Assembly (NCBI GenBank): GCA_023396415.1
Contig: JAEWWJ010000004.1
Location: 1 to 42,959 of the forward strand
Direction: 5' to 3'
DNA length: 42,959 nucleotides
Origin: Bacteroidota bacterium
GTDB lineage: Bacteria > Bacteroidota > Bacteroidia > Bacteroidales > F082
A program made the translations under genes and the position numbers. A model generated the notes under the pieces. The model saw only the letters and a program-made list of their open reading frames with translations, was not told the DNA's origin and made no database searches. Of the stretch, positions 25,662 through 34,279 are shown one piece after another (positions within the stretch are counted from its first letter, which is position 1; every line of letters begins with the position of its first letter).

Positions 25662-26003
25662 ATGAAAAATTCAGATAACACCGTAAAATTAGTAGGCCGC
25701 CCGGGCAATATGCCCATCGTGCGACAATTTGAAAACAACAAAATGGTGGCGCGCTTCTCCTTCGCTTCCAATGAAGAAACCCTCAGCGAAACAGGCGAAA
25801 AGGTTTGGGTAACCCGCTGGCATAAGGTTGTGGCTTGGGGCAAGTGTGCCGCCATGGTTCAGCAACAAGTTAAAAAAGGGAAAAAAATGAGCTTGGTTGG
25901 CAAAAACACCTGCCGACAATACACCGGAACCGATGGCAAGCTTCATGAAATCAATGAAATAGTTTTGTTTAACTTGGCTGTTTACGAACCCGCAGTGATA
26001 TAA
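25662..26003 (+). CDS. Single-stranded DNA-binding protein, short form 2
   Basis: 113 residues. It is a paralogue of the preceding gene with the same OB fold: SDNTVKLVGRPGNMP, RFSFASNEETLSETGEKVW, TRWHKVVAWGKCAAMV and KKGKKMSLVGKNTCRQY. It also ends at the OB fold (LAVYEPAVI) without an acidic tail. It has diverged clearly from its neighbour, so this is not a very recent duplication. It lies 108 nt after the first ssb with no promoter motif recognised between them, and a strong terminator follows. It may be a specialised SSB, for example for transformation or recombination; the nearby comF gene makes that worth testing. Confidence 0.9.
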   Translation: MKNSDNTVKLVGRPGNMPIVRQFENNKMVARFSFASNEETLSETGEKVWVTRWHKVVAWGKCAAMVQQQVKKGKKMSLVGKNTCRQYTGTDGKLHEINEIVLFNLAVYEPAVI

Positions 26004-26036
26004 GGCAGTCATAAAAGTCAATCAATAAAAGAAAAA

Positions 26037-26067
26037 AGAGTTGTCTGCTGTTGACAACTCTTTTTTT
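26037..26067 (+). terminator. Rho-independent terminator after the ssb pair
   Basis: A 9-bp stem (AGAGTTGTC at 26037-26045 with GACAACTCT at 26053-26061) has a 7-nt loop and then TTTTTT. It separates the ssb genes from comF. Confidence 0.9.
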
Positions 26068-26080
26068 GTGTTGGTATGCT

Positions 26081-26088
26081 TACATTTG
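26081..26088 (+). promoter_or_regulatory. -7 promoter element of comF
   Basis: TACATTTG matches TAnnTTTG and lies 22 nt before the ATG at 26111. Confidence 0.55.
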
Positions 26089-26110
26089 TACTACAGCTTA
26101 GCCACCGGCC

Positions 26111-26803
26111 ATGAGAAACATTTTTCAAAATTTGCTTTCGCTTTTCTATCCCGAAGTTTGTCCGTCCTGTGGCACTTTGCTCAACACCGACGAAAAAACG
26201 GTGTGTTTAAGCTGTCATTTTTTGTTGCCCAAAACGGGTTACGAAACACTGGCAGACAATCCGGTGGCGCGAATGTTTTGGGGCAGGACACATCTTCATG
26301 CCGTGAGTGCTTGCTATTTCTTTGCCAAACAAGGACGGGTGCAACATTTGATTCATGAGCTGAAATACAAAAGCAACCGCGATGCGGGTTTGTTTCTTGG
26401 CCGCGAGATGGCTGTAGAAATTGCAAAAGCACCTTTGTATGCAGGTATTGATTTTATCGTTCCCGTTCCGCTGCATCCAAAAAAAATCAAGTTGCGCGGA
26501 TACAATCAAAGCGAAGTGCTTGCCCAAGGCATGAACGAGCTGCTGAAGGTGACTGTGAGCACCGATAATTTGGTACGGGCGGTGGCTACTTCTACGCAAA
26601 CAAAAAAATCGAGAGAGGCCCGCTGGAAAAATGTGAAAGATATATTCGTTTTGCATCAACCTACTCAATTTGCCGGTAAACACATTTTACTTATTGATGA
26701 TGTGATCACCACAGGTAGCACCATCGAGGCTTGTGTTCACGCTTTAGAAAAAGCCGATGGCATAAAAATAAGTGTAGCTTCGGCGGCGTTTGCAGCCGGC
26801 TAA
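26111..26803 (+). CDS. comF: ComF family phosphoribosyltransferase-like protein
   Basis: 230 residues. An N-terminal four-cysteine zinc finger (Cys17, Cys20, Cys32, Cys35) precedes a type I phosphoribosyltransferase fold with VPVPLHPKKIKLRGYNQSE and the PRPP-binding ILLIDDVITTGSTIEAC. The family (ComFC/GntX) is required for natural transformation in several bacteria, where it helps single-stranded DNA enter the cytoplasm; its exact reaction is debated. The ssb pair lies just upstream but is separated by a terminator, so any link is functional rather than by operon. Confidence 0.92.
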   Translation: MRNIFQNLLSLFYPEVCPSCGTLLNTDEKTVCLSCHFLLPKTGYETLADNPVARMFWGRTHLHAVSACYFFAKQGRVQHLIHELKYKSNRDAGLFLGREMAVEIAKAPLYAGIDFIVPVPLHPKKIKLRGYNQSEVLAQGMNELLKVTVSTDNLVRAVATSTQTKKSREARWKNVKDIFVLHQPTQFAGKHILLIDDVITTGSTIEACVHALEKADGIKISVASAAFAAG

Positions 26804-26809
26804 ACAATA

Positions 26810-27853
26810 TTATTTCAATGTTTCACCTCTTTTTTTAATCTGTGTTAGGCCTTGAAGCCGCAAAAAAGTGAGGGCAGATGCACCAAACAGCACAACGATG
26901 AACCAAACTAAAAGCTGCAACGGATATTGGGTTTTAAACAAGTTAGTGGCCAAATTACCAATGATCAGCCATTGAAACACATACATTGCGGTAACGTTTC
27001 TTCCCATCCAAGCTGCTGTTTTTTGCAGTTTATTGTCTTTGCTTCCGCTCACGATAAAATCGAACAGCAAAATCCACCACAGCACAAAAGCAAGGTTCCA
27101 CAAAAATGACAAGCCACTGTGATGGTAATAAGCCGACAACAGCACCACATATTGAAAGCCAAAGTTGAAACTTAGCAGAAGCACCAGCGATAATGCAAGA
27201 AACGCCCACAGTTTGTTGCGTTCGGTGAGTAAAAATTGTTCGTACTTTTTCAGCAAGCCAAAGGAATAATACCCTGCCACCACATAAGCTCCCCAAGGGA
27301 ACAAAGGAAAATAAGACCAAGAAGAAAAACCGTATAATGCAGATTGAATGTACTTTAAAGGAATAAAATCACCGTTATAAACAGGTAAAAAAGGATTAGA
27401 AAACCCTAAAATAAGCATCAAAACAAGCCAAAGCCATTGGTGATGAACAAATAGTTTTTGAAAAACAGCTAAGATCCATAAACTCAGACCAGCAAGAATG
27501 AGGATGTCAACACCAAAAATGTAGGGTTTAGGGTCGAGCAAAAGCGCTTCTTGAGAAATTTTAAGCAGCAAATGGAAATTCATTCCCAGGTTGAGGAGCA
27601 GGCCTGCAAGCAACAGTTTCGCTCCGCGCACAAACAACAAACGTGAGCTTTTTCCAATAAAACCCGCATAAAAACCCATCAAAGCCATAAAAACAGGTGC
27701 TGCCGGTGGTCCTCCCAGAAAAAGACTGATGCTCCCACCCAGGCCACGAAACCAAGTTTCGACAGCAAAAAGCTCTGTCAAATGAACCTGGATCATCAGC
27801 ACAACGGCAACTCCTTTTAAAATATCGGGCAACGGATGACGCTTATTTTCCAT
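26810..27853 (-). CDS. Polytopic membrane acyltransferase (heparan-glucosaminide N-acetyltransferase-like)
   Basis: 347 residues from ATG 27853 (ENKRHPLPDILKGVAVVLMIQVHLTEL). The N-terminal DILKG.AVVLMI.VH, followed by an FMALMGFYAGF membrane helix, is the signature of the DUF1624/YeiB/HGSNAT-like transmembrane acyltransferases. About ten membrane helices follow, including GRNVTAMYVFQWLIIGNL near the end, which is typical of the family. It probably transfers an acyl group across the inner membrane to a sugar or lipid; the substrate is unknown. It is convergent with comF, with only 6 nt between the two stop codons. Confidence 0.8.
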   Translation of the reverse strand: MENKRHPLPDILKGVAVVLMIQVHLTELFAVETWFRGLGGSISLFLGGPPAAPVFMALMGFYAGFIGKSSRLLFVRGAKLLLAGLLLNLGMNFHLLLKISQEALLLDPKPYIFGVDILILAGLSLWILAVFQKLFVHHQWLWLVLMLILGFSNPFLPVYNGDFIPLKYIQSALYGFSSWSYFPLFPWGAYVVAGYYSFGLLKKYEQFLLTERNKLWAFLALSLVLLLSFNFGFQYVVLLSAYYHHSGLSFLWNLAFVLWWILLFDFIVSGSKDNKLQKTAAWMGRNVTAMYVFQWLIIGNLATNLFKTQYPLQLLVWFIVVLFGASALTFLRLQGLTQIKKRGETLK

Positions 27854-28302
27854 TCTGGTGAACCTCAATTTACAACATAAAAATCAAAACAATAAGAACA
27901 GGCATTGTGGGGTGTTAATCCAATTCGTTCCTTCGCTTAGCTCGCACTTTCCACCGCACCACACTGTTTTTGCATTGGATTATTGGCTGCAAGTTAAAAC
28001 TAAATCTCCCTTGCTACATTGAGAACTTTTGCTGCTTGACCCTCAACAATTGGCTATGTTGATAGTTGGCAGGGTTGAATTTGGTCAAATATTTGTTATC
28101 ATTTATAGGAAATTATTTTCTCAACGGGTTGATTTATAATTATATAAAATTTACATCCGGAAATTTTTAAAACTCATTAAGAAGCCCTGTCGTTTGTTTC
28201 ATTTTCTATAAACATGAAAATCTTGTACTAAAAAACCAAAATCTTATACCGCCGCAGCTTCCGTCGAATCGCTACATTTGCGGCCACTTAACAAAACGAA
28301 CT
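27854..28302. other. Divergent intergenic region upstream of a T9SS cargo gene
   Basis: About 450 bases without a convincing ORF. The right end carries the TACATTTG promoter motif at 28273-28280. I see no RNA gene and no repeat longer than about 8 bases. Confidence 0.4.
28273..28280 (+). promoter_or_regulatory. -7 promoter element of the T9SS cargo gene
   Basis: TACATTTG matches TAnnTTTG and lies 22 nt before the ATG at 28303. Confidence 0.55.
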
Positions 28303-29112
28303 ATGCGTACAAAGCAATTTATTTTTATTCTTTTTTTTGTGGCGACATTACTGGGAAGCCATTCGGTGCAATCGCAAATCCAATTGGAAAAAACATATTC
28401 CCACTCCGGCATCTACAGCCATCTCGCAGTGTCGGGCGATAAATTTTTTGTGATGGATGTCGGTCTCAACCAATGTAGGGTGTATCACGACAACCATAAC
28501 CTTTGGAAAACCATCAACCTCAGTGTTCCGGCCAACAATTATTTGTACGACTTAAAATTTCTTTCGGAAAACCTTTTTACTACCGACAACAGTCTTTGCA
28601 TCGCTTACATTTACTATTCGTACAACGAAACAGGTCAATATTATACCTACAACGCCAAAATTATTAAGGAAAACGGAACGCTTTTGCGCGAAATCCCGGG
28701 CTGCCAATATATGTATATTGATGTGCTGGCAAACGGATCGGTAAAGTTGATCACCTACAGTTACGATTATTCTATTTATCCATCTCCTATAGAAACAGCG
28801 GTATTTCAATTGCCCGGAACTTTTGTTGCCCTTGAAAAAAATCATTTCATTGCTGACAAATCTGTCCTTGGAAATCCCGTCCCAAATCCTGCGCGTGAGC
28901 AAGTAAGCCTTCCCTACCACTTGCCTGACGATTGTAAAAATGCCACATTGCTGCTGCACGATATTCATGGCAACACCCTCGGCAGATGGACTTTAACCAA
29001 TCAAAACGGACAAATCAACCTCCAAGTGGCTTCTTTCCCTCGCGGAACTTATTTTTATAGGATCGAAGGCGATGGTTACCAATCGGCCAGCAGCAAGTTG
29101 GTATTGCAATAG
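28303..29112 (+). CDS. Secreted T9SS cargo protein of unknown function
   Basis: 269 residues. The signal peptide (about 1-25, ending HSVQSQ) is followed by about 160 residues of beta-rich, Tyr-rich sequence that reads like partial propeller blades (FFVMDVGLNQCRVYHDN, YLYDLKFLSENLF). The last 80 residues (NPVPNPAREQVSLPY ... ASSKLVLQ) are a type A T9SS sorting domain. The protein should be exported by the T9SS and held on A-LPS or released. I do not recognise a family for the middle part. The gene is monocistronic. Confidence 0.82.
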   Translation: MRTKQFIFILFFVATLLGSHSVQSQIQLEKTYSHSGIYSHLAVSGDKFFVMDVGLNQCRVYHDNHNLWKTINLSVPANNYLYDLKFLSENLFTTDNSLCIAYIYYSYNETGQYYTYNAKIIKENGTLLREIPGCQYMYIDVLANGSVKLITYSYDYSIYPSPIETAVFQLPGTFVALEKNHFIADKSVLGNPVPNPAREQVSLPYHLPDDCKNATLLLHDIHGNTLGRWTLTNQNGQINLQVASFPRGTYFYRIEGDGYQSASSKLVLQ

Positions 29113-29580
29113 TTTTTTCTACCACTGCTTTGGCCAACAAACTTTTGGCCCATTTACAGTTTTTGGCCACATCCTGAAACCTAAATTGAAGGTTACATTT
29201 GCAGTTTTTCTTTTCATCTTTGTTTGATCAAAAGTCAAAAAATCATTGCCTTGGTGGCGCATGATAATCGTTAAATAGGCTTGGTAGAATGGGTAAATCA
29301 CAACCAAAATCAGCTTCGGAACCATCTATTTATCATCGCTTCGCCCCTTTTCAGTGATAGCGAATACCAGCCTACAAAAAAAGATTATACCTACAATCTC
29401 AAGCATCAAGTTTAAAAGATAAAGTGCTGTTTTGTAGTTAATTACAAATCAAATGGCTTTATTCATCTCGTTTTTGTAGCTTTGCCCATCATTCAGCCAT
29501 GAGGTCTAAAGGATTTAATGGCACTGAGCTATTGATTAACAACATGATGTGAATTCATTTTTTGTAACATTTGACAATTC
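29113..29580. other. Intergenic region before the sulfate-activation cluster
   Basis: About 470 bases. A reverse frame of 68 codons in it has no family features and is probably chance. Three TTTGGCC copies lie within 50 bases near the left end. A TAGCTTTG promoter motif is at 29477-29484, about 97 nt before the ATG of the cluster. Confidence 0.45.
29477..29484 (+). promoter_or_regulatory. -7 promoter element of the sugar-dehydrogenase/cys cluster
   Basis: TAGCTTTG matches TAnnTTTG. The long leader of about 90 nt before the ATG at 29581 leaves room for regulation, but I recognise no riboswitch there. Confidence 0.45.
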
Positions 29581-30498
29581 ATGATCGAGAAACCTTCAAA
29601 TTTTGCTTTGATTGGTGCTGCAGGTTATATTGCTCCGCGCCATATGAAGGCCATTAAAGATACCGGTAACCATTTGGTAGCGGCTTTAGACCCTTTTGAT
29701 AGCGTTGGGGTGATTGACAATTATTTCCCTGAGGCCCATTTTTTTACTGAGCCGGAGCGTTTCGATCGTCATTTAGACAAGCTTCGACGCACCATCACCG
29801 GCAAGGTAGATTATGTCAGCATTTGCTCGCCCAATTATTTGCATGATGCCCATATCCGTATGGCATTGCGCAACGGAGCCCATGCCATTTGCGAAAAACC
29901 TCTGGTGCTCAACCCCTGGAACTTAGATGCCTTATCGGAGATTGAACGCGAAACCGGAAAGCGGGTTTTTACCATTCTACAGTTGAGGCACCACCCGGTG
30001 ATCATGCAATTGAAAAAAGAAGTGAGCCAAAACATCGATCCCAATAAACGCTACCACATCCAGTTGGAATACATCACCTCTCGCGGCTACTGGTATCATC
30101 ATTCGTGGAAAGGCAACACCGAAAAATCAGGAGGTATCGCTACCAATATCGGCGTTCATTTTTTCGATATGCTGACGTGGATATTTGGGTCGGCCATCAG
30201 CAACAACGTTTCGCAATATGAAACCGACCGGGCTGCCGGGCATTTGAAACTCGGCAAAGCCGATGTGGATTGGTTTTTATCCATCAACGCCGAAACCTTA
30301 CCAAATGAAATCAAACAACAAAACAAACGCACCTATCGCAGCCTCACCATCGAAGGTAAAGAACTGGAATTCAGTGATGGTTTTACCGATTTGCATACTG
30401 TCAGTTACCAAAATATTTTAAACGGAACAGGCTTCGGACTTGAAGATGCCCGTGCTTCTGTTCAAATCGTTCATGAAATTCGCAAACAAATACACTAA
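29581..30498 (+). CDS. Gfo/Idh/MocA-family dehydrogenase (WlbA/WbpB-like)
   Basis: 305 residues. An N-terminal Rossmann fold (FALIGAAGYIAPRHMKAIKD, with the second strand ending in AALDP) and ICEKPLVL, the conserved EKP, lead into a C-terminal alpha/beta domain with NIGVHFFDMLTW. This pattern fits the WlbA/WbpB group that oxidises the 3-hydroxyl of UDP-N-acetylglucosaminuronic acid, a step in making diamino- or 2,3-diacetamido-uronic acids for O-antigen. The substrate here is an inference. It opens a co-directional cluster: cysQ starts 11 nt after its stop, which implies co-transcription. Its partners WlbC/WlbD-type aminotransferase and acetyltransferase are not in the window. Confidence 0.85.
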   Translation: MIEKPSNFALIGAAGYIAPRHMKAIKDTGNHLVAALDPFDSVGVIDNYFPEAHFFTEPERFDRHLDKLRRTITGKVDYVSICSPNYLHDAHIRMALRNGAHAICEKPLVLNPWNLDALSEIERETGKRVFTILQLRHHPVIMQLKKEVSQNIDPNKRYHIQLEYITSRGYWYHHSWKGNTEKSGGIATNIGVHFFDMLTWIFGSAISNNVSQYETDRAAGHLKLGKADVDWFLSINAETLPNEIKQQNKRTYRSLTIEGKELEFSDGFTDLHTVSYQNILNGTGFGLEDARASVQIVHEIRKQIH

Positions 30499-30509
30499 AA
30501 AACAAACTT

Positions 30510-31334
30510 ATGATTGAATCCACTTTACTGGAAAAAATTATTCGTGCGGCAATTGATGCCGGCGATGCCATTATGGAAGTTTATGCCACTGATTTTACCA
30601 TTGATATAAAAAGCGACAATACGCCGCTCACCATTGCCGATACCCGCGCCAACGACATTATAGCGGCCGTTTTAGACACCACAGGAATGCCCTACATCAG
30701 CGAAGAAGGTCATCTCACCCCCTTTCACATCCGCGAAAATTGGACTCGCTTTTGGCTTGTTGACCCCATGGATGGAACCAAAGAATTTGTCAACCGCAAC
30801 GGTGAGTTCAGTGTTAATATCGCATTGATTGACAACCATAAACCTATTGTAGGTGTGATTTATGCACCTGTTAGCGATACCTTATATTTTGCTGACGAAA
30901 GCGGTGCCTGGAAAGTGGAACATGCCAAAGGTATTGTAATTGGCAATGGCAATTACGCGCACCTCAAGCGCAAAGCCATCAAGCTGCCTCTGCAACTCAG
31001 CACACCCGATTTTACTGTGGTGGTCAGCCGTTCGCACCTTAATCCCGAAACTACTGAGTTTATCAACAGCACCAAACGCGAACATGATAGCATTCGTATT
31101 GTTTCTCGAGGCAGTTCGCTTAAAATGTGCATGATAGCCGAAGGCAATGCAGATGTATATCCTCGTTTCGGCCTTACTTCAGAATGGGACACCGCTGCCG
31201 GTCATGCCCTTATTTCTGCCGCCGGAGGTAGTGTTGTGCAGTTCGATAACCATGAAGTGGAACTCAGTTACAACAGCCTTGACCTGCAAAATCCTTCGTT
31301 TATCGCTTTTCCGGCATCAAAATCAGTAAAATAA
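30510..31334 (+). CDS. cysQ: 3'(2'),5'-bisphosphate nucleotidase CysQ
   Basis: 274 residues of the inositol-monophosphatase superfamily. The metal-binding WLVDPMDGTKEFVNRNGEFSV and the later TSEWDTAAGHALI are the CysQ motifs, and the N-terminal SDNTPLTIADTRAN carries the first acidic residues. It removes the 3'-phosphate from PAP, the by-product of PAPS use, and can act on PAPS itself. Its position in front of cysD and cysN ties it to sulfate activation. It is cytoplasmic. Confidence 0.93.
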   Translation: MIESTLLEKIIRAAIDAGDAIMEVYATDFTIDIKSDNTPLTIADTRANDIIAAVLDTTGMPYISEEGHLTPFHIRENWTRFWLVDPMDGTKEFVNRNGEFSVNIALIDNHKPIVGVIYAPVSDTLYFADESGAWKVEHAKGIVIGNGNYAHLKRKAIKLPLQLSTPDFTVVVSRSHLNPETTEFINSTKREHDSIRIVSRGSSLKMCMIAEGNADVYPRFGLTSEWDTAAGHALISAAGGSVVQFDNHEVELSYNSLDLQNPSFIAFPASKSVK

Positions 31335-31393
31335 AACAGCTTTTTTGTGTAAAATTTGCACAATGAATGGTGATCTTTTGATTCGTTAAAATA

Positions 31394-32302
31394 ATGAATA
31401 CACTAACTATTAATAACTTACGTGAGTTAGAGGCCGAGGCTATACACATCATCCGTGAAGTTGCTTCTTCGTTTGAAAAGCCCGTGATGCTCTACTCGAT
31501 CGGAAAAGATTCGTCGGTGATGGTGCGCCTTGCCGAAAAGGCTTTTTATCCCGGAAAAGTACCCTTTCCTTTGATGCACATTGACAGCCAATGGAAATTC
31601 AAAGAAATGGTGACCTTTCGCGATCATTATGCCAAAGCCAACGGCTGGGATTTGATTGTGGAATACAATCGCGAAGGCTTGAAGAGTGGTATCGGCCCTT
31701 TCACCCATGGCAGCAAAGTGCATACCGATGTGATGAAAACGCAAGCCCTTTTGCAAGCCCTCGACAAGCACCGTTTCGATGCAGCTTTTGGCGGAGCGAG
31801 GCGTGACGAGGAAAAATCACGGGCCAAGGAACGGATTTTCAGCTTCCGCGACCGCTTTCACCAATGGGACCCAAAAAACCAACGCCCCGAATTGTGGGAC
31901 ATCTACAATGCCCGCGTCCACAAGGGCGAATCCATCCGTGTCTTTCCGATCAGCAACTGGACCGAACTCGACATCTGGCAATACATCCGTCTCGAAAAAA
32001 TTCCCATCGTACCCCTTTATTTTGCCAAAGAACGGCCTATCGTTGAGCTTGATGGTAATCTCATCATGGTGGACGACGACCGAATGCCCCCCGAAATGGC
32101 CAAAAAAGCACAGATGCGCATGGTACGCTTTCGCACCTTGGGCTGCTATCCACTCACCGGAGCCATTGATTCAAATGCCACCACCATAGAAGAAATTGTA
32201 GAAGAAATGATGACCGTAACCAAAAGTGAACGCACCACTCGTGTGATTGATTTTGACCAAGACGGCAGCATGGAACAAAAGAAAAGGGAAGGATATTTCT
32301 AA
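31394..32302 (+). CDS. cysD: Sulfate adenylyltransferase subunit 2 (CysD)
   Basis: 302 residues, full length. The PP-loop MLYSIGKDSSVM binds ATP, and GGARRDEEKSRAKERIFSFRD, NWTELDIWQYI and LGCYPLTGA are conserved CysD motifs. With CysN it makes adenosine-5'-phosphosulfate (APS) from sulfate and ATP, driven by GTP hydrolysis. The first step of either sulfate assimilation or sulfation of surface polymers follows from this. cysN starts 23 nt downstream. Confidence 0.95.
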   Translation: MNTLTINNLRELEAEAIHIIREVASSFEKPVMLYSIGKDSSVMVRLAEKAFYPGKVPFPLMHIDSQWKFKEMVTFRDHYAKANGWDLIVEYNREGLKSGIGPFTHGSKVHTDVMKTQALLQALDKHRFDAAFGGARRDEEKSRAKERIFSFRDRFHQWDPKNQRPELWDIYNARVHKGESIRVFPISNWTELDIWQYIRLEKIPIVPLYFAKERPIVELDGNLIMVDDDRMPPEMAKKAQMRMVRFRTLGCYPLTGAIDSNATTIEEIVEEMMTVTKSERTTRVIDFDQDGSMEQKKREGYF

Positions 32303-32325
32303 GCAAACACATCTATCAAAGCAAC

Positions 32326-34245
32326 ATGAATTCACAAACAGATATACAAGCGTTTTTAGATCAGGATCAAAAAAAAGACCTGTTGCGTTTGCTGACAGCC
32401 GGATCGGTGGACGATGGAAAATCAACCCTTATCGGACGGCTACTCTTCGACAGCAAAAAGCTTTACGAAGACCAACTTTCGGCCTTGGAACGCGACAGCA
32501 AACGGATAGGCCACGCCGGCGAAAATATTGATTACGCCCTGCTCCTTGATGGCCTCAAAGCCGAGCGCGAACAAGGCATCACCATTGATGTAGCCTACCG
32601 CTATTTTTCAACCAACAAACGAAAATTTATTATTGCCGACACCCCCGGCCACGAGCAATACACTCGCAATATGGTTACGGGTGCCAGCACTGCCAACTTA
32701 GCTATTATCCTTATTGATGCCCGCAAAGGCGTGATCACACAAACCCGACGACACACTTTTCTTGTTTCGCTGCTCGGTATTCAACACATTGTGCTTGCAG
32801 TAAATAAGATGGATTTGGTGGACTACAGCGAAACCGTTTTCAACCAAATTTGTGAAGACTACAAAAATTTTGTTACCCGACTGAGCATCCCCGACATCTA
32901 TTTTATTCCGCTTTCGGCCTTAAATGGCGACAATGTGGTGGATGATTCAAAATTTATGCCTTGGTATAGCGGACAAAATTTGTTGCAATACCTCGAAGAA
33001 GTGCATGTGGGTTCCGACCGAAATTTCGAAGACTTCCGTCTTCCGATACAAAATGTGTTGCGACCAACACTTGATTTCAGAGGTTTTTCAGGCAAAGTAG
33101 CTTCGGGTATTGTTCGCAAAGGCCAAACCGTGATGGTGCTGCCTTCGCGTAAAACCAGTATGATCACCTCCATTTATGGTAGCGAGGGCGAAACAGACTA
33201 TGCCTTTCCGCCTCAAGCCGTTACCCTTAGGTTGGCCGATGAAATAGATATTTCGCGTGGCGATATGCTCGTTCATCCGGAAAATCTGCCCCGCAACGAA
33301 CGCCAGTTTGAAGCCATGTTGGTGTGGATGGACGAAACAAAAATGGATCCTTATGCGCAGTTTTTTATCAAGCATACCACCAACACTACCCGCGCAAGGA
33401 TTGACCATCTCCGCTATCGGGTTGATGTGAACACTTTAGAACACAGTTCATGCGAAGCCCTCTCCCTCAACGAGATAGCCCGAGTAGCCATCACCACCAA
33501 CAAACCTCTTTTTTTCGATCCATACCACCGCAACCACAGCACCGGCGCGTTTATTCTTATTGATCCCATCACGCACAACACTTGTGCTGCCGGCATGATC
33601 ATTGACAAGCTCAATGCCTCCGATTTGCAGTCGCGCATCACCGATCCAGAAATCAAACGCTTGATTGACGGCGGCAAAAGCCTGATCAACCTTTCGGAAA
33701 TGGAAAAAAGATACCATCAAAAAGGAGTTACTCTTTGGATTACCGGATTGCATGGAAGTGGCAAGAATATGTTGGCCTACAACCTTGAACGACAACTTTT
33801 CGACAGTGGTGCTACGGTGGTTTTGCTTGACGGAAGCACTATCAGATCAGGATTAACATGCGAACTCGATGATTCGCCTGCCGATAGGGCCGAACAAATG
33901 CGTCGAGTGGCCCATATCAGCCGCATCCTCAATGATCAAGGTATTATCGTCATTTGTTCTTTCATTTCTTCAGAAGAACATCTGAGGCAACAACTTAAAG
34001 AAATTATTGGAAAAGGACGTTTCCATCTTATTTTTATGGATGCCGACCTCGACTATTGTCGTGCCAACAAACCCGAGCTTTACGAAAAAGCTGAACAAGG
34101 ATTGCTACAATACCTGCCCGGTGTTGATGAAGTGTATGAAAAGCCTGAAAATGCCCAACTGCATTTCAAACCATTGGCTATGACTGAAAATATTGCCCTC
34201 ACCATGCAGTATTTACAGCAGCACAAAATTTTTCCGTTGGATTAA
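32326..34245 (+). CDS. cysN: Sulfate adenylyltransferase subunit 1 with degenerate APS-kinase domain (CysN/C)
   Basis: 639 residues. The N-terminal EF-Tu-like GTPase is intact: G1 AGSVDDGKST (25-34), DTPGHEQY and NKMDLV, followed by beta-barrel domains. From about 465 a CysC-like APS-kinase domain follows, but it is altered at key points. The P-loop reads GLHGSGKNM (about 474-482) instead of G.SGSGKST. LDGSTIRSG stands in place of LDGDNVRHG. CRANKPELY stands where CE.RDPKGLY is normal. The rest of the fold (ADRAEQMRRVAHI, GVDEVYEKPE) is kept. ATP-sulfurylase GTPase activity is expected; APS phosphorylation by this tail is doubtful. Alternatively the tail is structural or binds another nucleotide. 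Confidence 0.92.
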   Translation: MNSQTDIQAFLDQDQKKDLLRLLTAGSVDDGKSTLIGRLLFDSKKLYEDQLSALERDSKRIGHAGENIDYALLLDGLKAEREQGITIDVAYRYFSTNKRKFIIADTPGHEQYTRNMVTGASTANLAIILIDARKGVITQTRRHTFLVSLLGIQHIVLAVNKMDLVDYSETVFNQICEDYKNFVTRLSIPDIYFIPLSALNGDNVVDDSKFMPWYSGQNLLQYLEEVHVGSDRNFEDFRLPIQNVLRPTLDFRGFSGKVASGIVRKGQTVMVLPSRKTSMITSIYGSEGETDYAFPPQAVTLRLADEIDISRGDMLVHPENLPRNERQFEAMLVWMDETKMDPYAQFFIKHTTNTTRARIDHLRYRVDVNTLEHSSCEALSLNEIARVAITTNKPLFFDPYHRNHSTGAFILIDPITHNTCAAGMIIDKLNASDLQSRITDPEIKRLIDGGKSLINLSEMEKRYHQKGVTLWITGLHGSGKNMLAYNLERQLFDSGATVVLLDGSTIRSGLTCELDDSPADRAEQMRRVAHISRILNDQGIIVICSFISSEEHLRQQLKEIIGKGRFHLIFMDADLDYCRANKPELYEKAEQGLLQYLPGVDEVYEKPENAQLHFKPLAMTENIALTMQYLQQHKIFPLD

Positions 34246-34279
34246 AAATCAATGTCAATACCTCTAAAAATTCAAAAAT

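Noticed and set aside
25224..26803. One operon of ssb, ssb and comF
   Set aside because: A strong terminator at 26037-26067 and a separate -7 motif at 26081-26088 separate comF from the ssb pair.
29130..29180. Three TTTGGCC repeats after the T9SS cargo gene
   Set aside because: They can form a 6-bp hairpin but have no T tail and no regular spacing; too weak to call a terminator or operator.
29119..29325. A 68-residue reverse frame in the gap before the cys cluster
   Set aside because: No family motif, no promoter motif and no signal peptide; probably chance.
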